From positions 62,001 to 126,000 of the forward strand of contig JAFROX010000006.1 of the NCBI GenBank assembly GCA_017429475.1: DNA of 64,000 nt, written 5' to 3'. Source of the stretch: Bacteroidales bacterium (GTDB taxonomy: Bacteria > Bacteroidota > Bacteroidia > Bacteroidales > UBA932). Both the position numbers and the translations under genes were made by a program. Position 1 is the stretch's first letter. Every line of letters begins with the position of its first letter. Positions 48,093 to 57,221 of the stretch are shown in pieces. The notes beneath the pieces were generated by a model. The model saw only the letters and a list, made by a program, of their open reading frames with translations, made no database searches and was not told where the DNA came from.

Positions 48093-50645
48093 ATGGATTT
48101 TGAAGAAAACAACATTGTAGAAGAACCCACCGAGCGCCTGATTCCAATTAGCGTTGAGTCGGAGATGAAAAGCGCCTACATAGACTATTCTATGTCGGTG
48201 ATAGTTTCACGTGCCCTCCCGGATGTCCGGGACGGTATGAAGCCCGTTCACAGGCGTGTGCTGTTCGGAATGGAAGGGTTGGGCGTCGGTTCAAGCGGAA
48301 GCACCAAGAAGTCCGCCCGTATCGTAGGTGAGGTTCTCGGTAAATATCACCCTCACGGTGATTCCAGCGTATATGACGCCATGGCCCGCCTTGCGCAGCC
48401 CTGGAATATGAGATATCCCCTTGTCTTCGGACAGGGTAACTTCGGAAGCGTGGACGGCGACCCGGTCGCTGCAATGCGTTATACTGAGGCGAAGCTTGAG
48501 AAACTGGCCGAAGAAGTGCTTGAAGACCTCGACAAAGACACCGTCGACTTCATGCCGAACTTCGACGAGTCCCTGCAGGAACCCACTGTGCTTCCCGCGA
48601 AGGCTCCGCTTCTGCTGCTTAACGGCGCCGCCGGCATCGCTGTCGGTATGGCCACAAATATGGCTCCGCACAACCTCACTGAAGTCTGCAACGCAATCTG
48701 CGCCTATATAGACGATCCCGACATAACTGTCGAAGGCCTGATGGAGCACGTCAAGGGCCCCGACTTCCCCACCGGAGGCATCATCCAGGGCCTTTCAGGA
48801 ATACGTGACGCTTTCGAGACCGGACGCGGAAGGATCGTGGTCCGCTCCAAGACGGACATAGAGGTTTCTGAAAGCGGCCGCGAGACCATTGTGGTTTCAG
48901 AGATACCTTATCAGATCAACAAGAAGGAACTGATCGAGAAGATTGCCGAGCTTGTGGAGGCCAAGAAGATCGACGGCATTTCATACATCAATGACGAGAG
49001 CGACCGCAAGGGTATGCGCATCGTCATAAAATTGAAGATGGGCGCCGTTGCCAACGTCGTGCTGAACACTCTGTTCAAGTACACCCAGTTGCAGGCCAGC
49101 TTTTCCGTCAACAACATCGCCCTTGTGGATGGCCGCCCGAAGCTGCTCAACCTCAAGGACCTCATCAAGTATTTCGTGCGCCACCGCCACGAAGTCGTGG
49201 TCCGCAGGACACGCTTCGACCTTGACGCAGCCCAGAAGAAGGCTCATATCCTAGAAGGTCTGCTGAAGGCGCTTGACATCATCGACCTCATCATCGAGCA
49301 TATCCGTGCGTCAAAGACCGTCCAGGAAGCACGTGATGGCCTGATGGAGAAATTCGGTTTCACGGAGCCGCAGGCTGATGCCATCGTCGAGATGCGTCTG
49401 CGTCAGCTGACAGGTCTCGAGAGAGACAAGCTCCAGGCCCAGTACGATGATCTCGAAGCCCTGATCCACCACCTTCAGGCTATTCTTGCAGACGAGAGCC
49501 TCCAATATGGCATTATCAAGGACGAGATGCAGGACCTCATCGCCAAGTACGGCGACGACCGTCGCACGGAAATCGCGCCGAGTGCGGAAGACTTCAATCC
49601 CGAAGACTTCTATGCCGACGAGGACGTGGTCATCACCATTTCGCACCTCGGCTATATCAAGCGCACCCCGCTGACCGAATACCGTCTCCAGAACCGCGGA
49701 GGCATCGGGTCAAAGGGCAGTACCACCCGCGAAGAAGATTTCATTGAACATATATATGTAGCCAATATGCACAGCACGATGATGTTCTTCACCAAGAACG
49801 GCAAGTGCTACTGGCTTAAAGTATACGAAATCCCTGAAGGCACCAAGGCTTCGAAGGGTCGCGCCATTCAGAACGTGATCAACATAGAGCCGGAGGATGT
49901 CGTGCAGGCATACATCAACGTCAAGTCTTTCGACGACAAGGAGTATGTCGACAGCCACTACGTAATTCTGGCTACCAAGTCCGGCATCATCAAGAAGACC
50001 TCCCTCGAGGCATATTCGCGTCCCCGCGCCAACGGTGTGATCGCCGTTAATATCAGAGAAGGGGATGCTCTGATCGAGGCCCGTCTGACCGACGGCAACA
50101 ATTACGTGCAGCTTGCAGGCCGCAACGGATACCTTTGCAGCTTCCACGAGAGCAAGGCCCGCGCAATAGGAAGAACGGCCACAGGAGTGCGTGGAATAAG
50201 CCTTGCAGAGGGTGATGAAGTCGTTGGCATGATTTGTGTTGAAGGTGACATTCCGGAAGAGAACCTGCCGCAGGTTTTGGTAGTCAGCGAGAACGGATTC
50301 GGCAAGAGATCGAGGATAATGGACTACCGAATTACCAACAGGGGTGGAAAGGGAGTAAAGACCATTAACATAACTGAAAAGACAGGCCCGCTGATAGCCA
50401 TAAAGGATGTGACCGACGACAACGACCTGATGATCATCAACAAGTCAGGCATCACCATTAGGATGGCGGTTTCGGACATCAAGGTGGCAGGCAGGGCGAC
50501 TCAAGGAGTCAAACTGATAAACATCAGGGAAAACGACAGCATCGCAGCTGTCTGCGTGGTGAGCAAGAGCGAAGACAATGCTACGGCAGAGCAGGCTGCA
50601 GATTCAGAACCCGGCCCAGACAATCAGCAAACACAAACAGAATAA
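48093..50645 (+). CDS. gyrA: DNA gyrase subunit A
   Basis: Breakage-reunion subunit of gyrase, 850 residues. The catalytic tyrosine is Tyr130 in [10 protein letters not shown]. The quinolone-determining region reads [12 protein letters not shown], with Ser91 and Asp95 equivalent to Ser83 and Asp87 of E. coli, so the usual resistance changes are absent. The C-terminal beta-pinwheel carries a GyrA-box-like segment, [10 protein letters not shown] at about 532, which favours gyrase over topoisomerase IV. The tail is acidic and Gln-rich. The TPR gene follows after 18 nt. Confidence 0.93.
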   Translation: MDFEENNIVEEPTERLIPISVESEMKSAYIDYSMSVIVSRALPDVRDGMKPVHRRVLFGMEGLGVGSSGSTKKSARIVGEVLGKYHPHGDSSVYDAMARLAQPWNMRYPLVFGQGNFGSVDGDPVAAMRYTEAKLEKLAEEVLEDLDKDTVDFMPNFDESLQEPTVLPAKAPLLLLNGAAGIAVGMATNMAPHNLTEVCNAICAYIDDPDITVEGLMEHVKGPDFPTGGIIQGLSGIRDAFETGRGRIVVRSKTDIEVSESGRETIVVSEIPYQINKKELIEKIAELVEAKKIDGISYINDESDRKGMRIVIKLKMGAVANVVLNTLFKYTQLQASFSVNNIALVDGRPKLLNLKDLIKYFVRHRHEVVVRRTRFDLDAAQKKAHILEGLLKALDIIDLIIEHIRASKTVQEARDGLMEKFGFTEPQADAIVEMRLRQLTGLERDKLQAQYDDLEALIHHLQAILADESLQYGIIKDEMQDLIAKYGDDRRTEIAPSAEDFNPEDFYADEDVVITISHLGYIKRTPLTEYRLQNRGGIGSKGSTTREEDFIEHIYVANMHSTMMFFTKNGKCYWLKVYEIPEGTKASKGRAIQNVINIEPEDVVQAYINVKSFDDKEYVDSHYVILATKSGIIKKTSLEAYSRPRANGVIAVNIREGDALIEARLTDGNNYVQLAGRNGYLCSFHESKARAIGRTATGVRGISLAEGDEVVGMICVEGDIPEENLPQVLVVSENGFGKRSRIMDYRITNRGGKGVKTINITEKTGPLIAIKDVTDDNDLMIINKSGITIRMAVSDIKVAGRATQGVKLINIRENDSIAAVCVVSKSEDNATAEQAADSEPGPDNQQTQTE

Positions 50646-50663
50646 CAACTAATCTACACTAAA

Positions 50664-52085
50664 ATGAAAAAGATTCTCCTTTTTGTTCTTGCATCTTCAA
50701 TTTCGATGATGACAATGGCGCAGCCCCCTATGGGTGGCGGCGGAATGCGCGGTGGCGCCCCTGGCGGAGCCCGTCCTCAGGGTGGTGGAAACACTATTTC
50801 TGCAGCTCTCGGCGCAGGTACCAACGCATCTGAAGTCAAGGCTGTATTAGATGCCAAGAAGGCACTGGATAAGGCTATAGCAGCTTCACAGAATGCCGGA
50901 AAGGCTGCCAAGGCTGCAACCTGGACCGCACTCAGCGATGCATATGTGAAAGCTTATGACGCTCCCGCTCAGAATATTCTGGCCGGCAGTTCGTCAGATG
51001 ATGTGAATGTTTTCCTTAAAGGCCAAAAGGCTACAGGCATCAGCAACAAGACCGGTGCAGAGGGAACTCAATACGAAGTCGTCTCTTACGACAACAAGGA
51101 CCTCTACTTCAGGGACGGTGTCCTCGATTTCTGGGTAATTACCAAACCGGTTGTCGACAATCCCCTTGACAAAGCTATCGAGGCTCTTGACAAAGCTTAT
51201 TCACTCGATCCCAAGGCTGCAACCAACAAGGCATATGCAGAAAAGGCGAATACAATTCACGACAATATGTATACTGAGGCCGTGAATACCTATCTTGCCG
51301 GCAATGCAGCCGAGGCAAGCAGGATCTTCGACAAAGCAGCTGCAATTTCTGCAGGCAAGATCCTCAACTCTTTCGATTCCCTCAGCATTTACAACGCCGG
51401 CCTTATGGCAGCTTTGGCAGGAAACAGAGCACTGGCCATTCAGAAATACAAAGCCTGCATGGACAAGGGATACTTCAATGAAGGTAACGTATTCTCTAAC
51501 CTTGCTGACCTTTACAAGGCAGAAGGTGATGCGGAAACTGCAATGAAGACTCTTGAAGACGGTTTCGCCAAATTCCCCAACAGCCAGGCAATTCTCGTCG
51601 GCCTCATCAACCACTATCTTGAGACCGGTACCGAGCCCGACAAACTGTTCACCCTGCTTCACAACGCACAGGCCAACGATCCCAACAATGCATCTCTCTA
51701 CTATGTAGAAGGTGACGCATACAAGAAACTCGGCGACTATGACAAGGCTCTCGAACTTTATGACAAGTCCAGCGCTGTTGATCCCACCTATATCTATGGT
51801 GTCCTCAACAAAGGTCTCCTCTACTACGACCGTGCAGTCGAGACTCAGGAGAAGGCCAGCCTTGAACTGGACGATGCCAAGTATGCTAAACTCCTAGACG
51901 AACTCAACGGTTATCTTGAGAAAGCCATCGATCCCTTCGAGAAGGCATTCGCAATGGCAAAGGACAACGACATCAAGACAGCGATCGCTGACTACCTGAA
52001 GAATATTTACTACAGATTCAGGGATAAAAGCGCCGACTATCAAGCTGCCTACGAGAAATACAACAACATGTTGAAAGGCGAATAA
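50664..52085 (+). CDS. Periplasmic tetratricopeptide-repeat protein
   Basis: Exported protein of 473 residues of unknown function. A signal peptide (MKKILLFVLASSISMMTMA) is followed by a Gly/Pro/Arg-rich stretch (residues about 20-43) that looks flexible. The rest is helical with several TPR-like units, clearest at about 340-380 (NNASLYYVEGDAYKKLGDYD, then KALELYDKSSAVDP). TPR proteins usually act as scaffolds; no partner can be named. It is close behind gyrA and ends at a strong terminator, so it is probably transcribed at least partly from the gyrA promoter. Confidence 0.75.
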   Translation: MKKILLFVLASSISMMTMAQPPMGGGGMRGGAPGGARPQGGGNTISAALGAGTNASEVKAVLDAKKALDKAIAASQNAGKAAKAATWTALSDAYVKAYDAPAQNILAGSSSDDVNVFLKGQKATGISNKTGAEGTQYEVVSYDNKDLYFRDGVLDFWVITKPVVDNPLDKAIEALDKAYSLDPKAATNKAYAEKANTIHDNMYTEAVNTYLAGNAAEASRIFDKAAAISAGKILNSFDSLSIYNAGLMAALAGNRALAIQKYKACMDKGYFNEGNVFSNLADLYKAEGDAETAMKTLEDGFAKFPNSQAILVGLINHYLETGTEPDKLFTLLHNAQANDPNNASLYYVEGDAYKKLGDYDKALELYDKSSAVDPTYIYGVLNKGLLYYDRAVETQEKASLELDDAKYAKLLDELNGYLEKAIDPFEKAFAMAKDNDIKTAIADYLKNIYYRFRDKSADYQAAYEKYNNMLKGE

Positions 52086-52099
52086 ATCTACACGACCAT

Positions 52100-52133
52100 A
52101 AGGAAGGCTGCCCGAACGGCAGCCTTCCTTTTT
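52100..52133 (+). terminator. Terminator after the TPR gene
   Basis: AAGGAAGGCTGCC (52100-52112) pairs perfectly with GGCAGCCTTCCTT (52118-52130) over 13 bp with a 5-nt loop, followed by T5. It ends only 17 nt before the next start codon, so the next gene needs a promoter inside this hairpin region or depends on readthrough. Confidence 0.92.
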
Positions 52134-52150
52134 AAACTAAAACTATTGCA

Positions 52151-53563
52151 ATGGGGGGTCTTTTCGGAGTCATTTCCAAAAGAAAATGTGTGACTGACCT
52201 GTTCTACGGAACTGACTATCATTCACATCTGGGAACAAAAAGAGGCGGCATGGCGGGTATCAACCCTGACGGTTCGTTCGTGCGGTCCATCCACAGTCTC
52301 AAACAATCTTATTTCAGAGTCAAATTCGAATCCGAGCTCTACAAGTTCGAAGGCAACAGCGGCATCGGCGTCATCAGTGACAACGAATCCCAGCCGATAG
52401 TGATGAGTTCACATCTTGGCCGGTTCGCCGCCGTCACCGTTTCCAAGATCAGCAATATAGCTTCTCTCGAGCAGCAGGTGCTCGACTCGGGCAAGAACTT
52501 CACGGAAATGAGCGACGGCACCACCAATGCCACCGAACTTGTATGCCATCTCATCACCGAGGGAGCGACTTTTGCCGAGGGAATTGACTATATGCACCAT
52601 AAGGTCTACGGCTCCTGCACACTTCTGCTGCTGACCCAGGAGGGTATAATCGCAGCCAGGGATTTCAATGGCCGCACTCCTCTCGTCATCGGCAAGAAGG
52701 AAGATGCCTACGCAGTGGCCAACGAGGATTTCAGTTTCTGCAATCTGGGCTACGAGAAGTGTTATGAACTGGGCCCCGGCGAGGCTGTCCTTATCACCGC
52801 GGATGGCTTCAAACAGATTCTGAAGCCCAGGGGCAGGCTCCACATCTGCTCTTTCCTCTGGATATATTACGGCTACCCCTCAGCCACTTACGAAGGTGTG
52901 AATGTCGACGATGTCCGATACAATCTCGGCCATCTTATGGGACGGCAGGACGATACTCCGGTGGACATAGTGTCTTCCATTCCTGATTCCGGAACCTGTA
53001 TGGCGCTGGGTTATGCCCAGGGACGCGGCATTCCGTACCGCAATGCAGTGGTCAAGTATACTCCGACCTGGCCCCGCAGCTTTATGCCATCAGACCAGAG
53101 TATGAGGGATGTCGTGGCAAAGATGAAGCTCATCCCCAATTACTCCATAATGAGGGGCCGCAGCATAGCGTTCTGCGACGACTCGATAGTCCGCGGCACT
53201 CAGTTGCGCGACAATGTGCAGGCTTTCAAGAGCCACGGTTCGCGTGAGGTTCACATCCGCATCAGCTGCCCTCCGCTGATCTTCCCTTGTCCCTTCCTCA
53301 ATTACTCCGCGTCGAAGTCACCCCTTGAATTCATTTCGCGCAGGGTGATCAAGAACCTTGAGGGCAGCCACGACAAGCATCTCAACGAATATGCGATGTA
53401 TGGCAGCGACAAGTATAACGCGATGGTAGACGCCATCCGTAAGGAGCTGAAGATGAATACTCTCAAGTTCAACACCATCGACAACCTGGTGAAAGCCGTC
53501 GGGCTCGACAAGAGCTGCATCTGCACCCATTGCTTCGACGGAAGCGACAGCAGTGTCATTTAA
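52151..53563 (+). CDS. PurF-like amidophosphoribosyltransferase paralogue lacking the catalytic cysteine
   Basis: A 470-residue homologue of PurF with both domains: N-terminal Ntn-hydrolase fold and C-terminal phosphoribosyltransferase with the PRPP loop IAFCDDSIVRGTQ at about 338. It starts MGGLFGVISKRK; where true PurF has Cys-Gly-Val-Phe-Gly, this has Gly-Gly-Leu-Phe-Gly, and an in-frame TAA 18 nt upstream excludes a longer N terminus. The glutaminase site is therefore dead. The cysteines matching Fe-S ligands are kept (HICSFLWIYYGYP, IFPCPFLNYS, CICTHCFDG). It may use free ammonia, or regulate PurF, or have another phosphoribosyl acceptor. The complete PurF is at 29009-30436. Confidence 0.85.
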   Translation: MGGLFGVISKRKCVTDLFYGTDYHSHLGTKRGGMAGINPDGSFVRSIHSLKQSYFRVKFESELYKFEGNSGIGVISDNESQPIVMSSHLGRFAAVTVSKISNIASLEQQVLDSGKNFTEMSDGTTNATELVCHLITEGATFAEGIDYMHHKVYGSCTLLLLTQEGIIAARDFNGRTPLVIGKKEDAYAVANEDFSFCNLGYEKCYELGPGEAVLITADGFKQILKPRGRLHICSFLWIYYGYPSATYEGVNVDDVRYNLGHLMGRQDDTPVDIVSSIPDSGTCMALGYAQGRGIPYRNAVVKYTPTWPRSFMPSDQSMRDVVAKMKLIPNYSIMRGRSIAFCDDSIVRGTQLRDNVQAFKSHGSREVHIRISCPPLIFPCPFLNYSASKSPLEFISRRVIKNLEGSHDKHLNEYAMYGSDKYNAMVDAIRKELKMNTLKFNTIDNLVKAVGLDKSCICTHCFDGSDSSVI

Positions 53564-53599
53564 TTTCATATTTTGTTACATTTTTAGGCGGATTTGTGC

Positions 53600-53607
53600 T
53601 ATCTTTG
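53600..53607 (+). promoter_or_regulatory. -7 box of the RRM protein gene
   Basis: TATCTTTG about 35 nt before the ATG at 53642. The best -33 candidate, TTTTG at 53571-53575, is 24 nt away, longer than usual. Confidence 0.5.
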
Positions 53608-53641
53608 ATATACCACTTTAACCTATTAATGTTTAACAAAT

Positions 53642-53893
53642 ATGACCATTTTCGTTTATGGCCTGAGCTTTAAGGCCAGAAGAGAAAATCTTATCGAGCT
53701 TTTCACCCCGTTCGGAACAGTAACATCAGCCAGAATCATCGTAAACAAAGAAACCCGCCGTTCTCGCGGATATGGTTTTGTAGAAATGGATGATGCAGAT
53801 GCAGAGAGAGCTATCGAAGCTCTCAACGGCACCGAACATATGGGTCGTACAATAAACGTAACAAAAGCCAACGATCGACCTGCTGCAGAATAA
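53642..53893 (+). CDS. RNA-binding protein with a single RRM domain
   Basis: An 83-residue RNA-recognition-motif protein of the type common in Bacteroidota and cyanobacteria. RNP2 is IFVYGLSF at the N terminus and RNP1 is RGYGFVEM at about 39-46; the whole protein is one domain with a short basic tail. Such proteins are thought to act as RNA chaperones or global post-transcriptional regulators, sometimes cold-induced. It is a single gene whose stop lies 4 nt from the convergent comEC stop. Confidence 0.93.
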   Translation: MTIFVYGLSFKARRENLIELFTPFGTVTSARIIVNKETRRSRGYGFVEMDDADAERAIEALNGTEHMGRTINVTKANDRPAAE

Positions 53894-53897
53894 GGCT

Positions 53898-54977
53898 TCA
53901 TAACGATGCTATGATGCTTATGACCCCGTTCAGGGTCTTGAGTATTCCCAGCAGAACCCTGCCGCCCGGTACTCCTATCAGAGGGATGTTCCGGGCGGCA
54001 ATCGTTATAGGAAGCAGCCACATCGCCGCTGAACTGAGGGGTATGGCCAGCAGGTTCGTGACCATGAAATATTTGGGAAAAGTGCCGAAATAAAGATAAG
54101 ACAGAGGCGCTGTAGCGGCCTGGCAGCTGATGGAAAGACACAGTGTGTTCCATATGTAACCGAGCAGGGGAGTGCGGTAATTCAGAAGCGCCTTCAGTCT
54201 GGGAAATATGAAATGTATTCCCAGCACAGCACTGTATGAAAGCTGGAACCCTATGCCGAACGGGGCGTCGGGATCTACGATGCATATCAGCAGGGCGCTG
54301 ATTGCCAGAGAGTGGAGCATGTCGCGGCCTGCTCCGATGAAACTCCCTGCTTCGTAGACGGTTATCATCGTGACGGCACGGCAAATAGAACTGCTGAGTC
54401 CTGAGACAAAGGCAAATGCCCAGAGGACGGTGAGCACCGCTATGCTTTTTATGATTCTTGCTGCAGGACTGTTTCCGATGATTGACAGGACCGCTCTCAG
54501 AAAGGCATATACTACACCCACGTGAAGTCCGCTCAGGGCCAGCAGGTGCATCGCGCCGCTGGCTTTGTACTGGTTCCTGAGGGCCGAATCGATCATCGTC
54601 TTGTCGCCGATTGCCAGTGCTTTGGCAATGGCGACTTCAGCGGCATTGCCGTCCCCGGTCAGGCCGTCCAGCAACCTGGATATTGCGGTCTTGATCTGTG
54701 CGGCCTTTTCGATGATGGACATGCCTTCGCTCCGGATGCCTCCGACGGCTGCACCGGACGCTCCGAGCAGCGCGAAGCACAGAATAATGATTCCTGCCGG
54801 GGCGGAGTCCGAACCTCTTCCGCTGAGAGTGACGATGCAGAAGCAGGATGCCGCGGCGAGAAGAGCCGCAAGGATTATATCCGGAATGATGCCTGAAGAA
54901 GACAGAAGGACCTGCCAGAGCACGTCCCCCAGTATGTATGCAAGCGCATAGAAAATAATGTCCCTACCTTTCCCCAT
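53898..54977 (-). CDS. ComEC/Rec2-family membrane protein, reduced form
   Basis: Polytopic membrane protein of about 359 residues (ATG 54977, preceded by GGAGG; an upstream ATG at 55007 would add 10 residues). The ComEC core is clear from MHLLALSGLHVGVVYAF at about 142, with a further block GFQLSYSAVLGI. In competence ComEC forms the DNA-uptake channel. Here the usual N-terminal OB-like part is much reduced and the C-terminal metallo-beta-lactamase domain is absent; no nearby frame continues it. It may be a degenerate or specialised copy, or the short form usual for this lineage. Monocistronic, divergent from ackA. Confidence 0.75.
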   Translation of the reverse strand: MGKGRDIIFYALAYILGDVLWQVLLSSSGIIPDIILAALLAAASCFCIVTLSGRGSDSAPAGIIILCFALLGASGAAVGGIRSEGMSIIEKAAQIKTAISRLLDGLTGDGNAAEVAIAKALAIGDKTMIDSALRNQYKASGAMHLLALSGLHVGVVYAFLRAVLSIIGNSPAARIIKSIAVLTVLWAFAFVSGLSSSICRAVTMITVYEAGSFIGAGRDMLHSLAISALLICIVDPDAPFGIGFQLSYSAVLGIHFIFPRLKALLNYRTPLLGYIWNTLCLSISCQAATAPLSYLYFGTFPKYFMVTNLLAIPLSSAAMWLLPITIAARNIPLIGVPGGRVLLGILKTLNGVISIIASL

Positions 54978-55017
54978 TTCAACCTCCTCTGCCGACGAAG
55001 TTATCATTTATTTTTGT

Positions 55018-55025
55018 TAAATTTG
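55018..55025 (+). promoter_or_regulatory. -7 box of the ackA operon
   Basis: TAAATTTG matches TAnnTTTG and lies 28 nt before the ATG at 55053. The -33 region is weak. Confidence 0.5.
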
Positions 55026-55052
55026 AAGGATTAATGATAATATTTTGACAGT

Positions 55053-56297
55053 ATGAAGATTCTTGTTCTGAACTGTGGAAGTTCCTCTTTGAAATACCAG
55101 GTGCTCGAGATGGGTGCCAATGAGAATACCCTTCTTGCAAAAGGCCTTGTAGAGCGGATCGGCAGCCCGAATGCCTGCCATACCCATAAGGTCGACGAAA
55201 GGGAAGACTACAAGGTTGAGAAAGCGATAGCCAATCACACCGAAGGCATCAAGAGCGTTCTCGATATCCTGACAGACCCCGTATACGGAGTGCTGTACAG
55301 TCTGTCCCAGATTGATGCGGTAGGTCATCGCGTGGCGCACGGAGGAGAATATTTCTTCAAGAGCGTGGCAGTAGACGCAGATGTGATAGAGAAGATCGAG
55401 AAGTGCTGCGAACTGGCCCCGCTCCACAACCCTGCTAACCTCACCGGCATAAAGGCTATGGCTGAACTGATGCCCGACGTTCCCCAGGTGGCTGTCTTCG
55501 ATACTTCATTCCACCAGAGCATGCCTGATTATGCATATATGTATGCGCTCGACTATTCTTATTACGAGAAATACAAGATCCGCCGCTTCGGTTTCCACGG
55601 CACCAGCCACAAATATGTGGCAGAGAAGGCCTGCAGGCTTGCCGGAATGCGCCTCGACAAGACCAAGCTCATAACCTGCCATCTCGGCAACGGAAGTTCC
55701 ATCACAGCCATCGACTGCGGCCGTTCGGTAGATACATCTATGGGCTTTACGCCGGTCGAGGGTGTGACTATGGGAACCCGCAGTGGAAATCTCGATATCG
55801 GCGTAGTCACTTTCCTGATGGAGAAGGAAGGCCTCGACGCAGCCGGAATAAACAACCTGGTGAACAAACAGAGCGGCCTTCAGGGACTTAGCGGTTTCTC
55901 TTCAGACTGCCGTGACCTCGTAGATGCTGAGAAATCGGGTTACAACCGCGCGAAACTGGCCCTTGCCAAGCTTGCATACGACATCAAGAAATATATCGGT
56001 GCATATGCGGCTGTCCTCAACGGAGTGGATATGATTGTGTTCACAGGCGGTATCGGTGAGAATTCCGACAGGGTTCGCGAACTCGTATGTACCGGCCTCG
56101 ATTATCTGGGCGTCGATTTCGATTTCGAGAAGAACGCCGGCACCAGGGGTGTGGATGTCGTGCTCAGCAAGCCGTCTTCAAAGGTGAAGGTTATGGCAGT
56201 GACTACCAACGAGGAGCTCGTCATCGCAACAGATACGATGAACATAGTGAACGCCCTTAAGGAAAAGGCCGCACAGAATGAAAATGACAACAATTAA
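55053..56297 (+). CDS. ackA: Acetate kinase
   Basis: Forms ATP and acetate from acetyl phosphate, a main energy-yielding step in fermentative Bacteroidota. The 414-residue protein has the ASKHA motifs: MKILVLNCGSSSLKYQ at the N terminus, GHRVAHGGE at about 91, DTSFHQSMP at about 149, HLGNGSSITA at about 210 and FTGGIGENSDRVRE at about 330. It heads a six-gene plus-strand run, and the next gene encodes the likely partner acyltransferase. Confidence 0.95.
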   Translation: MKILVLNCGSSSLKYQVLEMGANENTLLAKGLVERIGSPNACHTHKVDEREDYKVEKAIANHTEGIKSVLDILTDPVYGVLYSLSQIDAVGHRVAHGGEYFFKSVAVDADVIEKIEKCCELAPLHNPANLTGIKAMAELMPDVPQVAVFDTSFHQSMPDYAYMYALDYSYYEKYKIRRFGFHGTSHKYVAEKACRLAGMRLDKTKLITCHLGNGSSITAIDCGRSVDTSMGFTPVEGVTMGTRSGNLDIGVVTFLMEKEGLDAAGINNLVNKQSGLQGLSGFSSDCRDLVDAEKSGYNRAKLALAKLAYDIKKYIGAYAAVLNGVDMIVFTGGIGENSDRVRELVCTGLDYLGVDFDFEKNAGTRGVDVVLSKPSSKVKVMAVTTNEELVIATDTMNIVNALKEKAAQNENDNN

Positions 56298-56309
56298 CAA
56301 ATTAAGGAT

Positions 56310-57221
56310 ATGATTACGAATTTCGACCAAATGTTCGAGGCTCTGCGCTCGAAACCGAAAAAAAGACTTGTTGCAGCCTGGGCTGTAGATGACCATACAA
56401 TAACCGCAGCATTCAAGGCCTGCTCGCTCGGCATCGTTGATGCCACGCTCGTGGGTGACGCCGATATGATCAAGGCTGTCTGCGAAAAGGAAGGCATCGA
56501 TATGGCTGCTTTCGAGATCGTGGACAACAAGGACGAGCTGGCAAGCATCGCACAGGCCATCGACCTCATCAACGAGGGCAAGGGTGACATTCTTATGAAA
56601 GGTCTCTGCAGCACCGACAAATATATGCGCGGCATCCTTAACAAGGAACGCGGACTTCTGCCTCCCAAGGCTGTCCTGAGCCACGTCAGCGTACTCCAGA
56701 ACCCGAACTATCCCAAGTTCATCATACTCGGCGACATGGCCGTGATCCCCGCACCCGACCTCAAGCAGAAGGAAGCCATCACCAAGTATCTGGTGGCTAC
56801 AGCCAAGGCTTTCGGCATCCAGACTCCCAAGGTTGCTTTCATCGCCGCCACAGAGCAGATGATGGAAGGTATGCAGGCCTGCGTTGATGCAGCAATCCTC
56901 AGCAAGAAGTGCGACCGCGGCCAGATCAAAGGCTGCATCGGTGACGGTCCTCTGGCCCTCGACGTGGCTCTCAGCCCCGAGGCTGTTGCCATCAAGAAAC
57001 TCAAGAGCGAAGTGGCCGGTGACGCTGACTGCCTCGTCTTCCCCAACATAGAGTCTGCGAACGTGTTCTACAAGAGCAACTCACAGTTGATGAAGGGTGT
57101 CAAGCAGGCTGCCATCGTGGCAGGTGCTGCAGCTCCGTGCGTGCTTTCAAGCCGTGCCGACAGCATCGACACAAAACTGAACTCAATCGCGCTGGCAGCA
57201 CTTACCGCCAAATCGAAATAA
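56310..57221 (+). CDS. Phosphate acetyl/butyryltransferase (Ptb type)
   Basis: Transfers an acyl group between CoA and phosphate. At 303 residues it resembles phosphate butyryltransferase more than the 330-residue or longer Pta; conserved blocks are GDILMKGLCSTDKYMRGILN at about 91, LSHVSVLQNPNYPK at about 123, and CIGDGPLALDVALSPEA at about 210. It is 12 nt after ackA, so the pair makes acetate from acetyl-CoA; use of butyryl-CoA or another short acyl-CoA is possible. The start of the MATE gene follows directly after its stop. Confidence 0.85.
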   Translation: MITNFDQMFEALRSKPKKRLVAAWAVDDHTITAAFKACSLGIVDATLVGDADMIKAVCEKEGIDMAAFEIVDNKDELASIAQAIDLINEGKGDILMKGLCSTDKYMRGILNKERGLLPPKAVLSHVSVLQNPNYPKFIILGDMAVIPAPDLKQKEAITKYLVATAKAFGIQTPKVAFIAATEQMMEGMQACVDAAILSKKCDRGQIKGCIGDGPLALDVALSPEAVAIKKLKSEVAGDADCLVFPNIESANVFYKSNSQLMKGVKQAAIVAGAAAPCVLSSRADSIDTKLNSIALAALTAKSK

